Assembly (NCBI RefSeq): GCF_001427795.1
Contig: NZ_LMHJ01000001.1
Coordinates: 2,564,539-2,628,538, forward strand
Origin: Nocardioides sp. Root682
GTDB taxonomy: Bacteria; Actinomycetota; Actinomycetes; Propionibacteriales; Nocardioidaceae
Reading direction: 5' to 3'
DNA: 64,000 nucleotides
The number at the start of each line of letters is the position of its first letter. Position 1 is the first letter of the stretch. Made by a program: the position numbers and the translations under genes. The notes beneath the pieces were generated by a model, which had not been told where the DNA came from, did not search any database, and saw only the letters and a program-made list of their open reading frames with translations. This document shows, piece by piece, positions 1-7,616 of the stretch.

Positions 1-367
1 ACGCGTGCTTGATACCGAGCGAGGTACCGACCACGTTGACGTCGAAGATGCGTCGGACGACGTCCGGGTCGAGGTCGATGAAGAGCCCGGCGATCTCGAT
101 GCCGGCGTTGTTGACCAGGACGTCGAGCCCTCCGGCCTGGCTCACGGCCTGGGCGATGCCCGCCTCCCACGAGGCGTCGTCGGTCACGTCGAGGTGCACG
201 AAGGAGCCGCCGATCGACTCGGCCACCTCCTTGCCCTTCTCGTCCTGCAGGTCGGCGACGACGACGGTGGCGCCGGCGGCGGAGAGGAACTCGGCGAACT
301 TCCTGCCCAGGCCCTGGGCGCCACCGGTGACGAGCGCCTTGCGGCCGGCCAGTTCGAGTTGGTTCAT
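1..367 (-). CDS. SDR-family oxidoreductase (N-terminal part, cut by window edge)
   Basis: Classical short-chain dehydrogenase/reductase, NAD(P)-dependent, substrate unknown. The first 122 residues are present and start MNQLELAGRKALVTGG. The Rossmann dinucleotide motif TGGAQGLG lies at about residues 14-21, an LDVTDDASW acidic stretch follows beta-4, and the VNNAGIEIAG motif sits near residue 85. The YxxxK catalytic pair would lie beyond the window. It reads leftward from an ATG at 367 and is divergent from a TetR gene across a 166-bp gap holding inverted repeats, so control by that TetR is likely (inference). Confidence 0.9.
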   Translation of the reverse strand, partial: MNQLELAGRKALVTGGAQGLGRKFAEFLSAAGATVVVADLQDEKGKEVAESIGGSFVHLDVTDDASWEAGIAQAVSQAGGLDVLVNNAGIEIAGLFIDLDPDVVRRIFDVNVVGTSLGIKHA

Positions 368-430
368 GGGAAGCGACTCCTGTGTCGTTGGGGTGTCGAT
401 GGGGTGATGCACGCCACACAATCGCGTTTC

Positions 431-493
431 CTTGACAACCGTCAAGACTTTTCTTGACAAACGACCAGAAAAAACTTGTCACTTGTCAACAAG
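431..493. promoter_or_regulatory. Candidate TetR operator region between the SDR and TetR genes
   Basis: Two short inverted repeats stand out in an AT-richer patch. CTTGAC/GTCAAG with a 4-nt spacer covers 431-446, and CTTGT-CA-ACAAG covers 482-493. A further TTGACAA (454-460) pairs with TTGTCAA (483-489). All share a CTTGACA-like core, as expected for a TetR binding site controlling both divergent genes. No footprint or homologous site is available here. Confidence 0.5.
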
Positions 494-533
494 TACTCCC
501 GGGATCGGCGCGTGGCCGGTAGGGTCGGCCGAC

Positions 534-1148
534 ATGACGACTGCCACGGCTCGTCGCACGCCGGCCGACAAGCACGACGAGCGCCGACGAGCGCTCGCTG
601 ACTCCGCGCTGCTGACCCTCGGCGAGCTGGGCTATGCGCGGTCGAGCCTGCGCGAGATCGCGAACAACTCGGAGTTCTCCCACGGCGTCGTCCACTACTA
701 CTTCCAGGACAAGCTCGAGCTGATCGTCTACTGCGTGCGGCAGTACAAGGCCACCTGCGTGCACCGGTACGACGGAGTCGTTGCCGACGCCACGACGGCC
801 GACGGCCTCGTCGCGGCGTTCGCCGACAAGCTCGTGGAGACGGTCGTGGACGAGGCCCCGATGCACCGCCTCTGGTACGACCTGCGCTCGCAGAGCATGT
901 TCGAGGACAGCCTGCGCGACGCGGTCCTCCAGATCGACCAGACGCTGGAGGACATGATCTGGCGGGTCGTCAGCACCTACGCCGACCTGGCCGGCCGGCC
1001 GGCGGCACTGACCTCACGCGTCGCCTACGGCCTGCTCGACGGCCTGTTCCAGCAGGCCCTGCTCGGCCACCTGTGTGGTCGCGAGGGCGTCCTCGACGAG
1101 CTGCGCGCCGAGGTGCACGACCTGATGCCCGTGCTCCTCGTCCCGTAG
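534..1148 (+). CDS. TetR/AcrR-family transcriptional regulator
   Basis: A 204-residue one-component repressor. The N-terminal helix-turn-helix spans about residues 20-60 (LGYARSSLREIANNSEFSHG, then VVHYYFQDK, the usual TetR recognition-helix ending). The C-terminal half (about 70-200) is the all-helical ligand/dimer domain and is not recognisable to a specific ligand. An in-frame ATG lies further upstream at 432, but it falls in the repeat-rich operator region, so the ATG at 534 is preferred. Divergent from the SDR gene, its probable target. Confidence 0.88.
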   Translation: MTTATARRTPADKHDERRRALADSALLTLGELGYARSSLREIANNSEFSHGVVHYYFQDKLELIVYCVRQYKATCVHRYDGVVADATTADGLVAAFADKLVETVVDEAPMHRLWYDLRSQSMFEDSLRDAVLQIDQTLEDMIWRVVSTYADLAGRPAALTSRVAYGLLDGLFQQALLGHLCGREGVLDELRAEVHDLMPVLLVP

Positions 1149-1180
1149 GGCGCCCGCCGCCCCGGTGACCGCGGAGGTAC

Positions 1181-2116
1181 CTACGCCGTCGCGCGGAACG
1201 CCACCCAGGCGTCGCTCATCCGCTGTGCCTGGCCCTCCGTGAACATGTTCATGCACGAGTCCTGGGAGTAGTCCATGAAGTTGTGGATCGGGTCGAGGCC
1301 GGGCGTGGCGCAGGTGTCGGCACCCTCCGGGCAGTTGAACTGCGGGATCGCCTCACGGGGCGTGTCGGCGACGCCGTCGCCGGACGCCGAGCACCCGGTG
1401 TGGAACGTGTGCTCGAGCATCAGCCAGTGGCCGACCTCGTGGGTCAGGGTGTCGCCCAGGGAGTACTTGCCCGCCGTACCGCCGGGCATTGACTCGTCGA
1501 GCATCACGACGCCATCGATGAAGTCGCGACCGTTGTTGTAGCCCTTGGGGAAGTACGCCCAGCCGAGCAGGCCGGCGCCGATGTCCGCGGTGTACACGTT
1601 GAGGGTGGTGGAGTCCCCTTCGTAGAGGGCGGCCTTCATGTCGCGCTCGGTCTTGCCCGGGACGACGGTGTACCACTCAGCGTTGTCGACGAACTCGATC
1701 GAGGTGAGGTCGAACCGGAACGGGGTGTCGGCCGCGTCCGGCGCGGTGTCGCCCGAGTAGGCGGCGTTGAGCACGTCCATCTGCGCGTTCACCATCGTCT
1801 CGAGCCGGGCCCGGTCGGCGTCGCTCGCGCCGTCGGTGATGACGTGGAAGACCGTGTCCACGGTGACCGTGCCGTTGCCGAGGTAGGGCGAGTCCTTGAG
1901 GACCCCGTACTTCTTGGCGTCCTTCTTGTCGTACAGCTGGGGTTCCGTGGCGGCGGAGCCCTCGGCGACCCGGGCCGCCGAGCCGTCGAGGCACGCGGCG
2001 GCGCCCGGCGAAGCGCCGGCCGTCGCGGTGCCGAGCGGCGCGGACGAGAGCGGTACGGCGAGCAGCAGGGAGCCCGCAACGACGCCGATCAGGCGACGCG
2101 TGGTGAGAGACGTCAT
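1181..2116 (-). CDS. Secreted M43 (pappalysin-like) zinc metalloprotease
   Basis: A 311-residue exported metallopeptidase. A signal peptide (RRLIGVVAGSLLLAVPLSS, then an A-rich cleavage zone near residue 35) is followed by a linker and the metzincin domain. The extended zinc motif HEVGHWLMLEH gives ligands H226, H230 and H236 with catalytic E227, and NFMDYSQDSCMNMF provides the Met-turn. Cysteines after the motif (HTGCSASGDGVADTP, FNCPEGADTC, DSCM) match the disulfide pattern of cytophagalysin-like M43B enzymes. It ends close to the TetR gene in convergent arrangement. Substrate unknown. Confidence 0.92.
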   Translation of the reverse strand: MTSLTTRRLIGVVAGSLLLAVPLSSAPLGTATAGASPGAAACLDGSAARVAEGSAATEPQLYDKKDAKKYGVLKDSPYLGNGTVTVDTVFHVITDGASDADRARLETMVNAQMDVLNAAYSGDTAPDAADTPFRFDLTSIEFVDNAEWYTVVPGKTERDMKAALYEGDSTTLNVYTADIGAGLLGWAYFPKGYNNGRDFIDGVVMLDESMPGGTAGKYSLGDTLTHEVGHWLMLEHTFHTGCSASGDGVADTPREAIPQFNCPEGADTCATPGLDPIHNFMDYSQDSCMNMFTEGQAQRMSDAWVAFRATA

Positions 2117-2193
2117 GGGTGGTGACCTTCCGTTGGACCGTGCCTCCGACCCTAGGCGCCGAGCAGGGCGTTGTCTGCCCCCGATTGCACGGG

Positions 2194-2988
2194 TCAGTCG
2201 GGCGCGTAGGCCAGGCCGCAGGCGGCCATCGCCGCGGCCATCCGGTCGAGCGCGATCGGCCCGACCCCGTGCAACGCTGCGAGGTCGCGGCGGGTCCAGC
2301 CGCTGACCGCCTCGAGGGTGTGGAGGTCGACGCCGCGCAGTGCCCGGGTGGCGGGCGCGCCGATGGTGCGGGGCAGGGGCGTGCCGGTCCGGCGGGGAGC
2401 CCGCTCCCGCGGTCCGTCCTCGTGGTCCAGCACCGCTTCACCGCGGGGGGAGAGGCGGTAGCCGATCGCGAGTGACTCGGTCAGCCCTCGCTCCTTGAGC
2501 TTGCGTACGTCGATCTTGAACTCCGGCGTCGGACGCCCCATCTGCTCGGCGAGCTCGGGAGCGCGCACCTCGGGGTTGGCGTCGATCAGTCGCAGCGTCG
2601 CCCGGGTCCACGGACCGATGCGCGAGGCGGTGTCGAGGCGGTTCAGCCGGGCCACGATGTCGGCGAGCTCGGCGGCGGTCGGCACGGACTCGCGCAGGAC
2701 CTCGCGGGGGTCGGGGCCGGCGTACCGCAGGCCGATGCGGAAGACCTGGCCGTCCTTGCGGGCGCTCAGTGCCTCCTTGAGAGCGGCGAGTGATGCGGCG
2801 CCGCAACGCCGGGCGTCGTCGGCGCGCAGGGCCGAGAGCGCCACCGGTTCGACGGCAGTGACCTCGAGCAGCCCGACGGCCGTCCGCAGCCGGGTGCCCA
2901 CCTTGACCCGCGCCCGGTCCCAGCGCCGGAACGCCAGGTCGATGTCGCCCGCACGGATGGCGTCGAGCTCTGCGGGTCGGATCAGCAC
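2194..2988 (-). CDS. Uncharacterised protein, ASCH/PUA-like N-terminus and HhH-like C-terminus
   Basis: A 264-residue cytoplasmic protein with no firm family assignment. The first 70 residues (MLIRPAELDAIRAGDIDLAFRRW, ending VTAVEPV) resemble the RNA-binding ASCH/PUA fold. A middle winged-helix-like stretch (about 115-185, containing GPWTRATLRLIDANPEVRAPELAEQMG) looks like a small DNA-binding or dimerisation unit. The last 45 residues (HTLEAVSGWTRRDLAALHGVGP) look like a helix-hairpin-helix. This architecture suggests nucleic-acid binding, but that is inference. It stands alone between the metalloprotease and the arsR gene. Confidence 0.7.
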   Translation of the reverse strand: MLIRPAELDAIRAGDIDLAFRRWDRARVKVGTRLRTAVGLLEVTAVEPVALSALRADDARRCGAASLAALKEALSARKDGQVFRIGLRYAGPDPREVLRESVPTAAELADIVARLNRLDTASRIGPWTRATLRLIDANPEVRAPELAEQMGRPTPEFKIDVRKLKERGLTESLAIGYRLSPRGEAVLDHEDGPRERAPRRTGTPLPRTIGAPATRALRGVDLHTLEAVSGWTRRDLAALHGVGPIALDRMAAAMAACGLAYAPD

Positions 2989-3061
2989 GATCGGAGCATA
3001 GGCACCGAACGGACGCGGCGGGAGAGGGGCCGGGCAGGACTTGACCAGCGTCGCCGAACGG

Positions 3062-3090
3062 TGATTACATCGCCATATGGCGATGAATCA
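3062..3090. promoter_or_regulatory. Palindromic operator over the arsR start codon
   Basis: The 18-bp sequence at 3068-3085 is a perfect palindrome (CATCGCCAT mirrored by ATGGCGATG). It is flanked by TGATT and AATCA with one base of offset, making an almost 29-bp dyad. It contains the start codon of the ArsR gene itself. ArsR/SmtB sensors bind long dyads of this kind at promoters they repress. Confidence 0.65.
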
Positions 3091-3454
3091 GGTGGAGCCC
3101 ACCAGCGAGGTCGAGGCGCTCGTCGCGGCGGCGTGCCTGCTGCACGGTCTCAGTGATCCCAACCGGCTCGCGCTGCTGCAGCACCTTGCCCTCGGCGAGC
3201 ACCGCGTCATCGACCTCACCGACCACCTCGGGCTCGCGCAGTCCACGGTCTCCAAGCACCTCGCCCTGCTGCGCGACTGTGGCCTGGTCGTCTCGCGCCC
3301 GAGCGGACGGGCGTCGATGTTCTCGCTGGCCCACCCCGAGGCCACGGCCGACATCCTGCGTGCCGCCGAGCGCCTGCTCGAGGCCACCGGTGAGGCGGTC
3401 GTGCTGAGTGCCAACTTCGGGCCGACCACCCTGCACGCCGACGAGGAGTGGTGA
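3077..3454 (+). CDS. ArsR/SmtB-family metal-sensing repressor
   Basis: A 125-residue winged-helix regulator. The ArsR motif DPNRLALLQHLALGEH is followed by the recognition region DLTDHLGLAQSTVSKHLALLRDCGLV and the wing RPSGRASMFSLAHPE. No ELCVCDL metal motif is present, so sensing would use other ligands such as the C-terminal histidines and acids. Its stop overlaps the start of the CDF transporter (TGATG), implying an operon and a probable zinc or cobalt signal. The ATG at 3077 lies inside a palindrome; a second ATG at 3083 is an alternative start. Confidence 0.9.
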   Translation: MAMNQVEPTSEVEALVAAACLLHGLSDPNRLALLQHLALGEHRVIDLTDHLGLAQSTVSKHLALLRDCGLVVSRPSGRASMFSLAHPEATADILRAAERLLEATGEAVVLSANFGPTTLHADEEW

Positions 3455-4374
3455 TGGGAGCCGGACACGGACACGGCCACACTCCCGCTGCCACCGGTCA
3501 CGCGGGCGCCCGCCACCGTTGGCGGTTGGCGGTCTCCTTCGCCCTGATTGCCGCGTTCTTCGTCGTCGAGGTCGTCGTCGGCTTCACGACCGGGTCCCTC
3601 GCGCTCATCTCGGACGCCGGCCACATGGCCGCCGACGTGGTCGCGCTCGGTGCCGCACTGGTCGCGACGAAGATCGCGACGCGCGAGGACAGCAGCGGTC
3701 GTCGTACCTATGGGTCCTACCGGGCCGAGGTCTTCGCCTCGGGCCTGGCTGTGCTGATGATGCTCGGTGTCTCGGTGTACGTGGTCGTCGAAGCCGTCGC
3801 CCGCATCGGTGAGGACGCAGAGGTGGCCAGTGGTCCGTTGCTCGTCGTGGGCTTCCTCGGCCTGGTCGTCAACGTGATCGCCCTGCTGCTCCTGCGGGCC
3901 GGCGCCAAGGACTCGATCAACGTCAGGGGCGCCTACCTCGAGGTCGTCGCGGACACGGCCGGCAGCGTCGGCGTACTGATCGCCGGAGGGCTGATCATCG
4001 CGACCGGGTCGAGTGTCTGGGACACCGTTGTCGCGTTCCTGATCGGCGGGTTCGTGGCCGTCCGGGCGGTGATGCTCGGCCGTGAGGTGCTGGCGGTCCT
4101 CGGCCAGCACGTCCCGGCCGGCCTGGAGATCGATGCCGTCACCGCGGCGCTCGCCGCCATCGACGGCGTCCGCGACGTCCACGACCTGCACGCCTGGACC
4201 CTGACGTCCGGCATGAACGTCGCGACCGCGCACCTGGTGCTGGACGACGGTGCCGACGGCGGGGGCGCGCTGCGCGACGGGCAGGCGTTGCTGCGCGACC
4301 GGTTCCAGATCGAGCACGCCACGCTGCAGATCGAGGGTCACCGCTCCACGGACTGCGACGCCGTCACCTGGTGA
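3454..4374 (+). CDS. Cation diffusion facilitator (zinc/cobalt efflux)
   Basis: A 306-residue six-helix antiporter of the CDF family exporting Zn2+ or related divalent metals. The N-terminus is His-rich (GAGHGHGHTPAATGH). TM2 carries the SDAGHMAAD site (H57 and D61) and TM5 carries LEVVADTAGS, where an acidic residue stands where many zinc CDFs have His. The C-terminal cytoplasmic ferredoxin-like domain (about 215-300) includes DVHDLHAWTLTSG. The ATG at 3454 overlaps the arsR stop, so the pair is translationally coupled and probably metal-induced. Confidence 0.93.
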   Translation: MGAGHGHGHTPAATGHAGARHRWRLAVSFALIAAFFVVEVVVGFTTGSLALISDAGHMAADVVALGAALVATKIATREDSSGRRTYGSYRAEVFASGLAVLMMLGVSVYVVVEAVARIGEDAEVASGPLLVVGFLGLVVNVIALLLLRAGAKDSINVRGAYLEVVADTAGSVGVLIAGGLIIATGSSVWDTVVAFLIGGFVAVRAVMLGREVLAVLGQHVPAGLEIDAVTAALAAIDGVRDVHDLHAWTLTSGMNVATAHLVLDDGADGGGALRDGQALLRDRFQIEHATLQIEGHRSTDCDAVTW

Positions 4375-4393
4375 TCCCCCTAGGGTGAACGCC

Positions 4394-5443
4394 ATGACGC
4401 AGATAGATCCCACCGCGCCCGTCCTCGTCACCGGCGGAAGCGGGTACGTCGCCAGCTGGATCGTGCGGCAGCTGCTGGAGGACGGCCGTACGGTCCGCGC
4501 CACCGTGCGCAACCCGCAGAAGCCGAAGGGCCTGGAGCACCTGCATGCGCTCTCCGAGGCGCACCCCGGCCGGCTCACGCTGCACCAGGCCGACCTGCTC
4601 GACGAGGGCAGCTTCACGGCCGCGATGGACGGCGTCGAGCTGGTCATCCACACCGCGTCGCCGTTCCTGCTCGGCAAGGTGAAGGACCCACAGGCGCAGC
4701 TCGTCGACCCGGCCCTCGAGGGCACCCGCAACGTGCTGGCCAGCGTGAATGCCACCGACAGCGTCAAGCGCGTCGTCCTCACCAGCAGCGTGGTCGCCCT
4801 GCACGGCGACAACTGCGACGTCGTGGGCCGGCCGGTCACCGAGGCCGACTGGAACACCACCAGCAGCCTGGAGCACCAGCCCTACCCGTACTCCAAGACG
4901 GTCGCCGAGAAGGACGCCTGGTCGATCGCCGAGGCCCAGGAGCGTTGGGACCTGGTCACCATCCACCCCGGCCTCGTCCTCGGCCCGGCGTTGACCACCT
5001 CGAGCGTCTCCGGCTCGATGGACACGATGAAGCACTTCACCGACTACTCCCTGACCCTCGGTGTCCCGAAGCTCTACCTCGGCGTGGTCGACGTACGCGA
5101 CGTCGCGCGGGCGCACATCGCCGCCGGCTTCACCCCCGAGGCCAAGGGTCGCTACGTCACCAACGCCGACTCGATCAGCATGCTCGGCATCGGCCGGGTG
5201 CTGGCCAAGACGTTCGGCAACAAGCTGACCTTCCCGCGGATGATCGCGCCCAAGGCGGCGGTCAAGCTGAGCGCTCCGCTCGCCGGCCTGACCCGCGAAT
5301 TCGTCGAGAAGAACGTCGGCCACCCGCTCGCGTACGACAGCAGCCGCACCACCGCGGAGCTCGGCATCGACTTCCGTCCCGTCGCCGACACCATCACCGA
5401 GCACTATCAGCAGATGATCGACGACGGGCTCGCCAAGGCCTGA
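4394..5443 (+). CDS. NAD(P)-dependent reductase, dihydroflavonol-4-reductase-like (extended SDR)
   Basis: A 349-residue extended short-chain dehydrogenase. The N-terminal cofactor motif is VTGGSGYVASWIV, RATVRNPQKP suggests NADPH preference, and the catalytic region contains SSVVALHG and YSKTVAEK. It resembles aldehyde or ketone reductases of the dihydroflavonol-4-reductase/cinnamoyl-CoA-reductase group; the natural substrate is unknown. It starts at ATG 4394, 19 bp after the CDF gene, and is followed by a large inverted repeat that probably ends transcription. Confidence 0.88.
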   Translation: MTQIDPTAPVLVTGGSGYVASWIVRQLLEDGRTVRATVRNPQKPKGLEHLHALSEAHPGRLTLHQADLLDEGSFTAAMDGVELVIHTASPFLLGKVKDPQAQLVDPALEGTRNVLASVNATDSVKRVVLTSSVVALHGDNCDVVGRPVTEADWNTTSSLEHQPYPYSKTVAEKDAWSIAEAQERWDLVTIHPGLVLGPALTTSSVSGSMDTMKHFTDYSLTLGVPKLYLGVVDVRDVARAHIAAGFTPEAKGRYVTNADSISMLGIGRVLAKTFGNKLTFPRMIAPKAAVKLSAPLAGLTREFVEKNVGHPLAYDSSRTTAELGIDFRPVADTITEHYQQMIDDGLAKA

Positions 5444-5448
5444 TGCCG

Positions 5449-5533
5449 AGTTGGGGTTTGTCACCGTCGAGTTGGGGTTTCCCACCGATCTGAGGCGTGA
5501 CAAACCCCAAGTCGACGGTGACAAACCCCAAGT
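5449..5533. repeat. Inverted array of a 21-bp repeat unit, probable bidirectional terminator
   Basis: Two forward copies (core TTGGGGTTT at 5451 and 5472) and two reverse copies (core AAACCCCAA at 5502 and 5523) have the same 21-bp period. Left and right halves pair over about 30 bp with one mismatch, around a loop near 5484-5498. It fills the gap between the convergent reductase and LysE genes. The same unit recurs as direct repeats at 51654-51729. Confidence 0.8.
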
Positions 5534-5538
5534 CGCGG

Positions 5539-6195
5539 TCAGGCGTGGGCGAGGGAGAGCTTGAGGGCGAAGCCGAGGAAGATCGCGCCCACCGCTGAGG
5601 TGCCGACCGCAGACAACGACTTGCGGCGCCGGAAGGCGTCGGCGAGGCGGGTGCCGCCGAAGATCAGTGCGGACAGGTAGGCCACGCTCGCGATCTGGGC
5701 GAAGATCCCCAGCACCAGGAACGACAGGGCCGGGTGGGCGTACGACGGATCGACGAACTGCACGAAGAAGGCGACGAAGAAGAGGATCGCCTTCGGGTTG
5801 AGCAGGCTGATCACCAGGGCGCGGCGGTACGGGCGCTCGTCGGGAGCCAGTGGCGGCGCTCCGTCGGCCACGGCCTGGACCGCCCGGTGGCGTGAGCGCC
5901 ACATCAGGAACGCGCCGCGCAGCATCGTGAAGGCGAGGTAGCCGAGGTAGCCGGCGCCCACCCACTTGACGACGGAGAAGGCCAGGTCGTTGGCCTGCAG
6001 CAGCGAGGCCACCCCGGCTGCCGACAGCGTCATCAGGACGGCGTCGCCGGTGAAGACGCCGGCCGCTGCGGAGTAGCCGTCGCGCACGCCGCGCCGTGCG
6101 GCCACGGAGAGCACGTAGAGCGAGTTCGGTCCGGGCAGCAGGATGATCAGGATGAGTCCGACGAGGTACGTCGACAGGTCGGTGATGCCCAGCAC
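5539..6195 (-). CDS. LysE/RhtB-family amino-acid exporter
   Basis: A 218-residue inner-membrane exporter. It has the LysE signature near the N-terminus (LIILLPGPNSLYVLSVAARRG), about six hydrophobic segments and the conserved LLNPKAILFFVAFFVQF stretch of the RhtB/LeuE group. The GTG start at 6195 is chosen because GGAGG precedes it by about 9 nt; longer reading upstream would run through the promoter of the divergent DHFR-like gene. Substrate is probably a neutral amino acid or homoserine lactone (family knowledge). Confidence 0.9.
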   Translation of the reverse strand: MLGITDLSTYLVGLILIILLPGPNSLYVLSVAARRGVRDGYSAAAGVFTGDAVLMTLSAAGVASLLQANDLAFSVVKWVGAGYLGYLAFTMLRGAFLMWRSRHRAVQAVADGAPPLAPDERPYRRALVISLLNPKAILFFVAFFVQFVDPSYAHPALSFLVLGIFAQIASVAYLSALIFGGTRLADAFRRRKSLSAVGTSAVGAIFLGFALKLSLAHA

Positions 6196-6264
6196 GGGCC
6201 GATCCTCCCACGGGGTGCTCCACCCGGCCGATGAGTTTTCGACGGCGCCGTGGTCAGATGCGAC

Positions 6265-6864
6265 ATGGGCATCGTGACCGCGGACATCACCACCACCGTC
6301 GATGGATTCGGGGCGGCGGCCGACCAGAGCTTCGAGCGCCCCTTCGGCAGCCTGGACCACATGACCCTCCACGCGTGGCAGATCGATCACCGCGACGACA
6401 ACCCCGAGGAGGCTGCCGGGATCCTCGACGCCGGTGCCTTCATCATGGGGCGCAACATGTTCTCCCCGGGCCGCGGTGACTGGGACCTGGCCTGGCGCGG
6501 GTGGTGGGGCGAGGAACCGCCGTACCGCGCGCCCGTCTTCGTGGTCACCCACCACGAGCGGGAGCCGCTGGAGATGGCGGGCGGCACGACGTTCCACTTC
6601 GTCACGGGTGGGATCGAGGAGGCGCTCGACCGGGCGCGCGCGGTCGCGGGCGACGCCAATGTGGCGGTTGCGGGTGGTGCGTCGACGGTCAACGCCTACC
6701 TGGCGGCGGGACTGCTCGACGAGCTCCGGTGGCATGTCGCACCGCAGGTGTCCGGGCTCCGCGAAGGGTCACGGCTCTTCGAGGGCGTGCCGTCGAGCGA
6801 CCTCGTGCCGGTGGCTGCCCGCGTCACGCCGTACGTCACGCACCTGACCTACCGGCGCGCCTGA
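6265..6864 (+). CDS. Dihydrofolate-reductase-family protein (RibD C-terminal type)
   Basis: A 199-residue RibD_C/DHFR-fold protein of the YwjB/YyaP type. The N-terminus GIVTADITTTVDGF matches the first strand and loop. GAFIMGRNMFSPG is the conserved GRxTY-like cofactor loop, and VAVAGGASTVNAYLAAGLLDEL is the characteristic GGxxxxxxxxxxxLVDEL segment. Start ATG 6265 is preferred over a GTG at 6250. These proteins are probably NADPH-binding, with no established substrate. Confidence 0.87.
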   Translation: MGIVTADITTTVDGFGAAADQSFERPFGSLDHMTLHAWQIDHRDDNPEEAAGILDAGAFIMGRNMFSPGRGDWDLAWRGWWGEEPPYRAPVFVVTHHEREPLEMAGGTTFHFVTGGIEEALDRARAVAGDANVAVAGGASTVNAYLAAGLLDELRWHVAPQVSGLREGSRLFEGVPSSDLVPVAARVTPYVTHLTYRRA

Positions 6865-6913
6865 GAGCCCTGAGGGTCCTGAGGGTCCTGAGGGCCCCGA
6901 GGGCCCCGAGGGC
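6865..6913. repeat. Five-copy 9-bp tandem repeat between convergent genes
   Basis: Five units of TGAGGGTCC or CGAGGGCCC lie end to end, bounded by GAGCCC on the left and GGGCTC on the right, so the array can also fold back on itself. It lies between the stop of the DHFR-like gene and the stop of the VOC gene and may end transcription from both sides. There is no T-tract. Confidence 0.6.
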
Positions 6914-7303
6914 TCAGTCGCGCGGCGCGCACAGGCAGAACGGGTGCCCGTCGGGATCGATCATCACCTGCCACGCTCCGCCTCCGGGCTGGTCGCCGGC
7001 CACGGTCGCGCCGAGGGCGATGGCGTGGGCGGTCGCCTCGGCGAGGTCGGCGACCCGGAAGTCGACGTGGAACTGCTGCGGGTGCTCCTGACCGGGCCAC
7101 TGCGGACGGGCGTAGTCGGCGACGGTCTGGAAGTTCAGCGTGGAGCCGAGCACGGAGGCGGCGGCGTAGCCGTACTCCGGGTAGACGCCGGTGACCTCGC
7201 CGCCGGTGAGGTCGGCGTAGAACTGCGCGAGGCGGGCGGCGTCGGACGTGTCGATGCAGATGGCGATCAGCTCGGTGACCGGGCTGGTGGTTGAAGTGGT
7301 CAT
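6914..7303 (-). CDS. VOC-superfamily (glyoxalase-like) protein
   Basis: A 129-residue protein with two beta-alpha-beta-beta-beta modules. The first opens ELIAICIDTSDAARLAQFYADLTG and the second ends MIDPDGHPFCLCAPRD, the usual C-terminal glyoxalase-6 signature; FHVDFRV provides a putative metal or ligand strand. No specific substrate is evident. Start ATG 7303 is used; it lies 88 bp from the start of the divergent small membrane-protein gene, and the gap contains a palindrome matching the operator beside the nearby TetR gene. Confidence 0.85.
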   Translation of the reverse strand: MTTSTTSPVTELIAICIDTSDAARLAQFYADLTGGEVTGVYPEYGYAAASVLGSTLNFQTVADYARPQWPGQEHPQQFHVDFRVADLAEATAHAIALGATVAGDQPGGGAWQVMIDPDGHPFCLCAPRD

Positions 7304-7343
7304 GCAACCAGCGTGCACCTCGCCGCCGACAGTGCCCTCCGCA

Positions 7344-7365
7344 ATTACTACACATGTGTAGCAAT
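7344..7365. promoter_or_regulatory. TetR operator copy 1
   Basis: CTACACATGTGTAG at 7348-7361 is a perfect 14-bp palindrome in the context TTACTACACA...TGTAGCAA. The half-site CTACA/TGTAG and the flanking TTA and CA recur at 8263-8281 beside the TetR gene, so both are probably bound by that regulator. Confidence 0.7.
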
Positions 7366-7394
7366 TGCGCCGGAAATCATCTACCGTCGATCGC

Positions 7395-7616
7395 ATGACG
7401 ACCTCGACCCCTACCGAGAACAAGCCGATCAACGTCAAGGACCTGCTCGTCGTGATGGTCTGGCTCGGCCTGCCCTACGTCATCGTCGGGGTGTTCTGGG
7501 CCGATGCCCACCACGCCCACGTCGAGGGCCTGCACGGCATGGACGCGTTCTTGTCCTACCTCGGGGAGATCGTCGCCTGGCCGCTGCTGATCTTCAGCGA
7601 CATCACGCTCAAGTGA
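7395..7616 (+). CDS. Small membrane protein, function unknown
   Basis: A 73-residue protein. It has a polar N-terminus (MTTSTPTENKPINVKD) and two hydrophobic segments, LLVVMVWLGLPYVIVGVFW and FLSYLGEIVAWPLLIFS, separated by a His-rich loop (ADAHHAHVEGLHG). I do not recognise the family. It starts about 34 bp after an operator palindrome and its last 8 bp overlap the convergent TetR gene, which suggests it belongs to the TetR/MpaB unit. The His-rich loop could bind metal or haem (inference). Confidence 0.75.
   Translation: MTTSTPTENKPINVKDLLVVMVWLGLPYVIVGVFWADAHHAHVEGLHGMDAFLSYLGEIVAWPLLIFSDITLK

Noticed and set aside
432..533. Longer TetR start at ATG 432
   Set aside because: It would put 34 residues in front of the HTH and cover the probable operator repeats.
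5449..5533. CRISPR-like array of regularly spaced repeats
   Set aside because: Units are 21 bp with no distinct spacers, occur in both directions and no cas genes are present.
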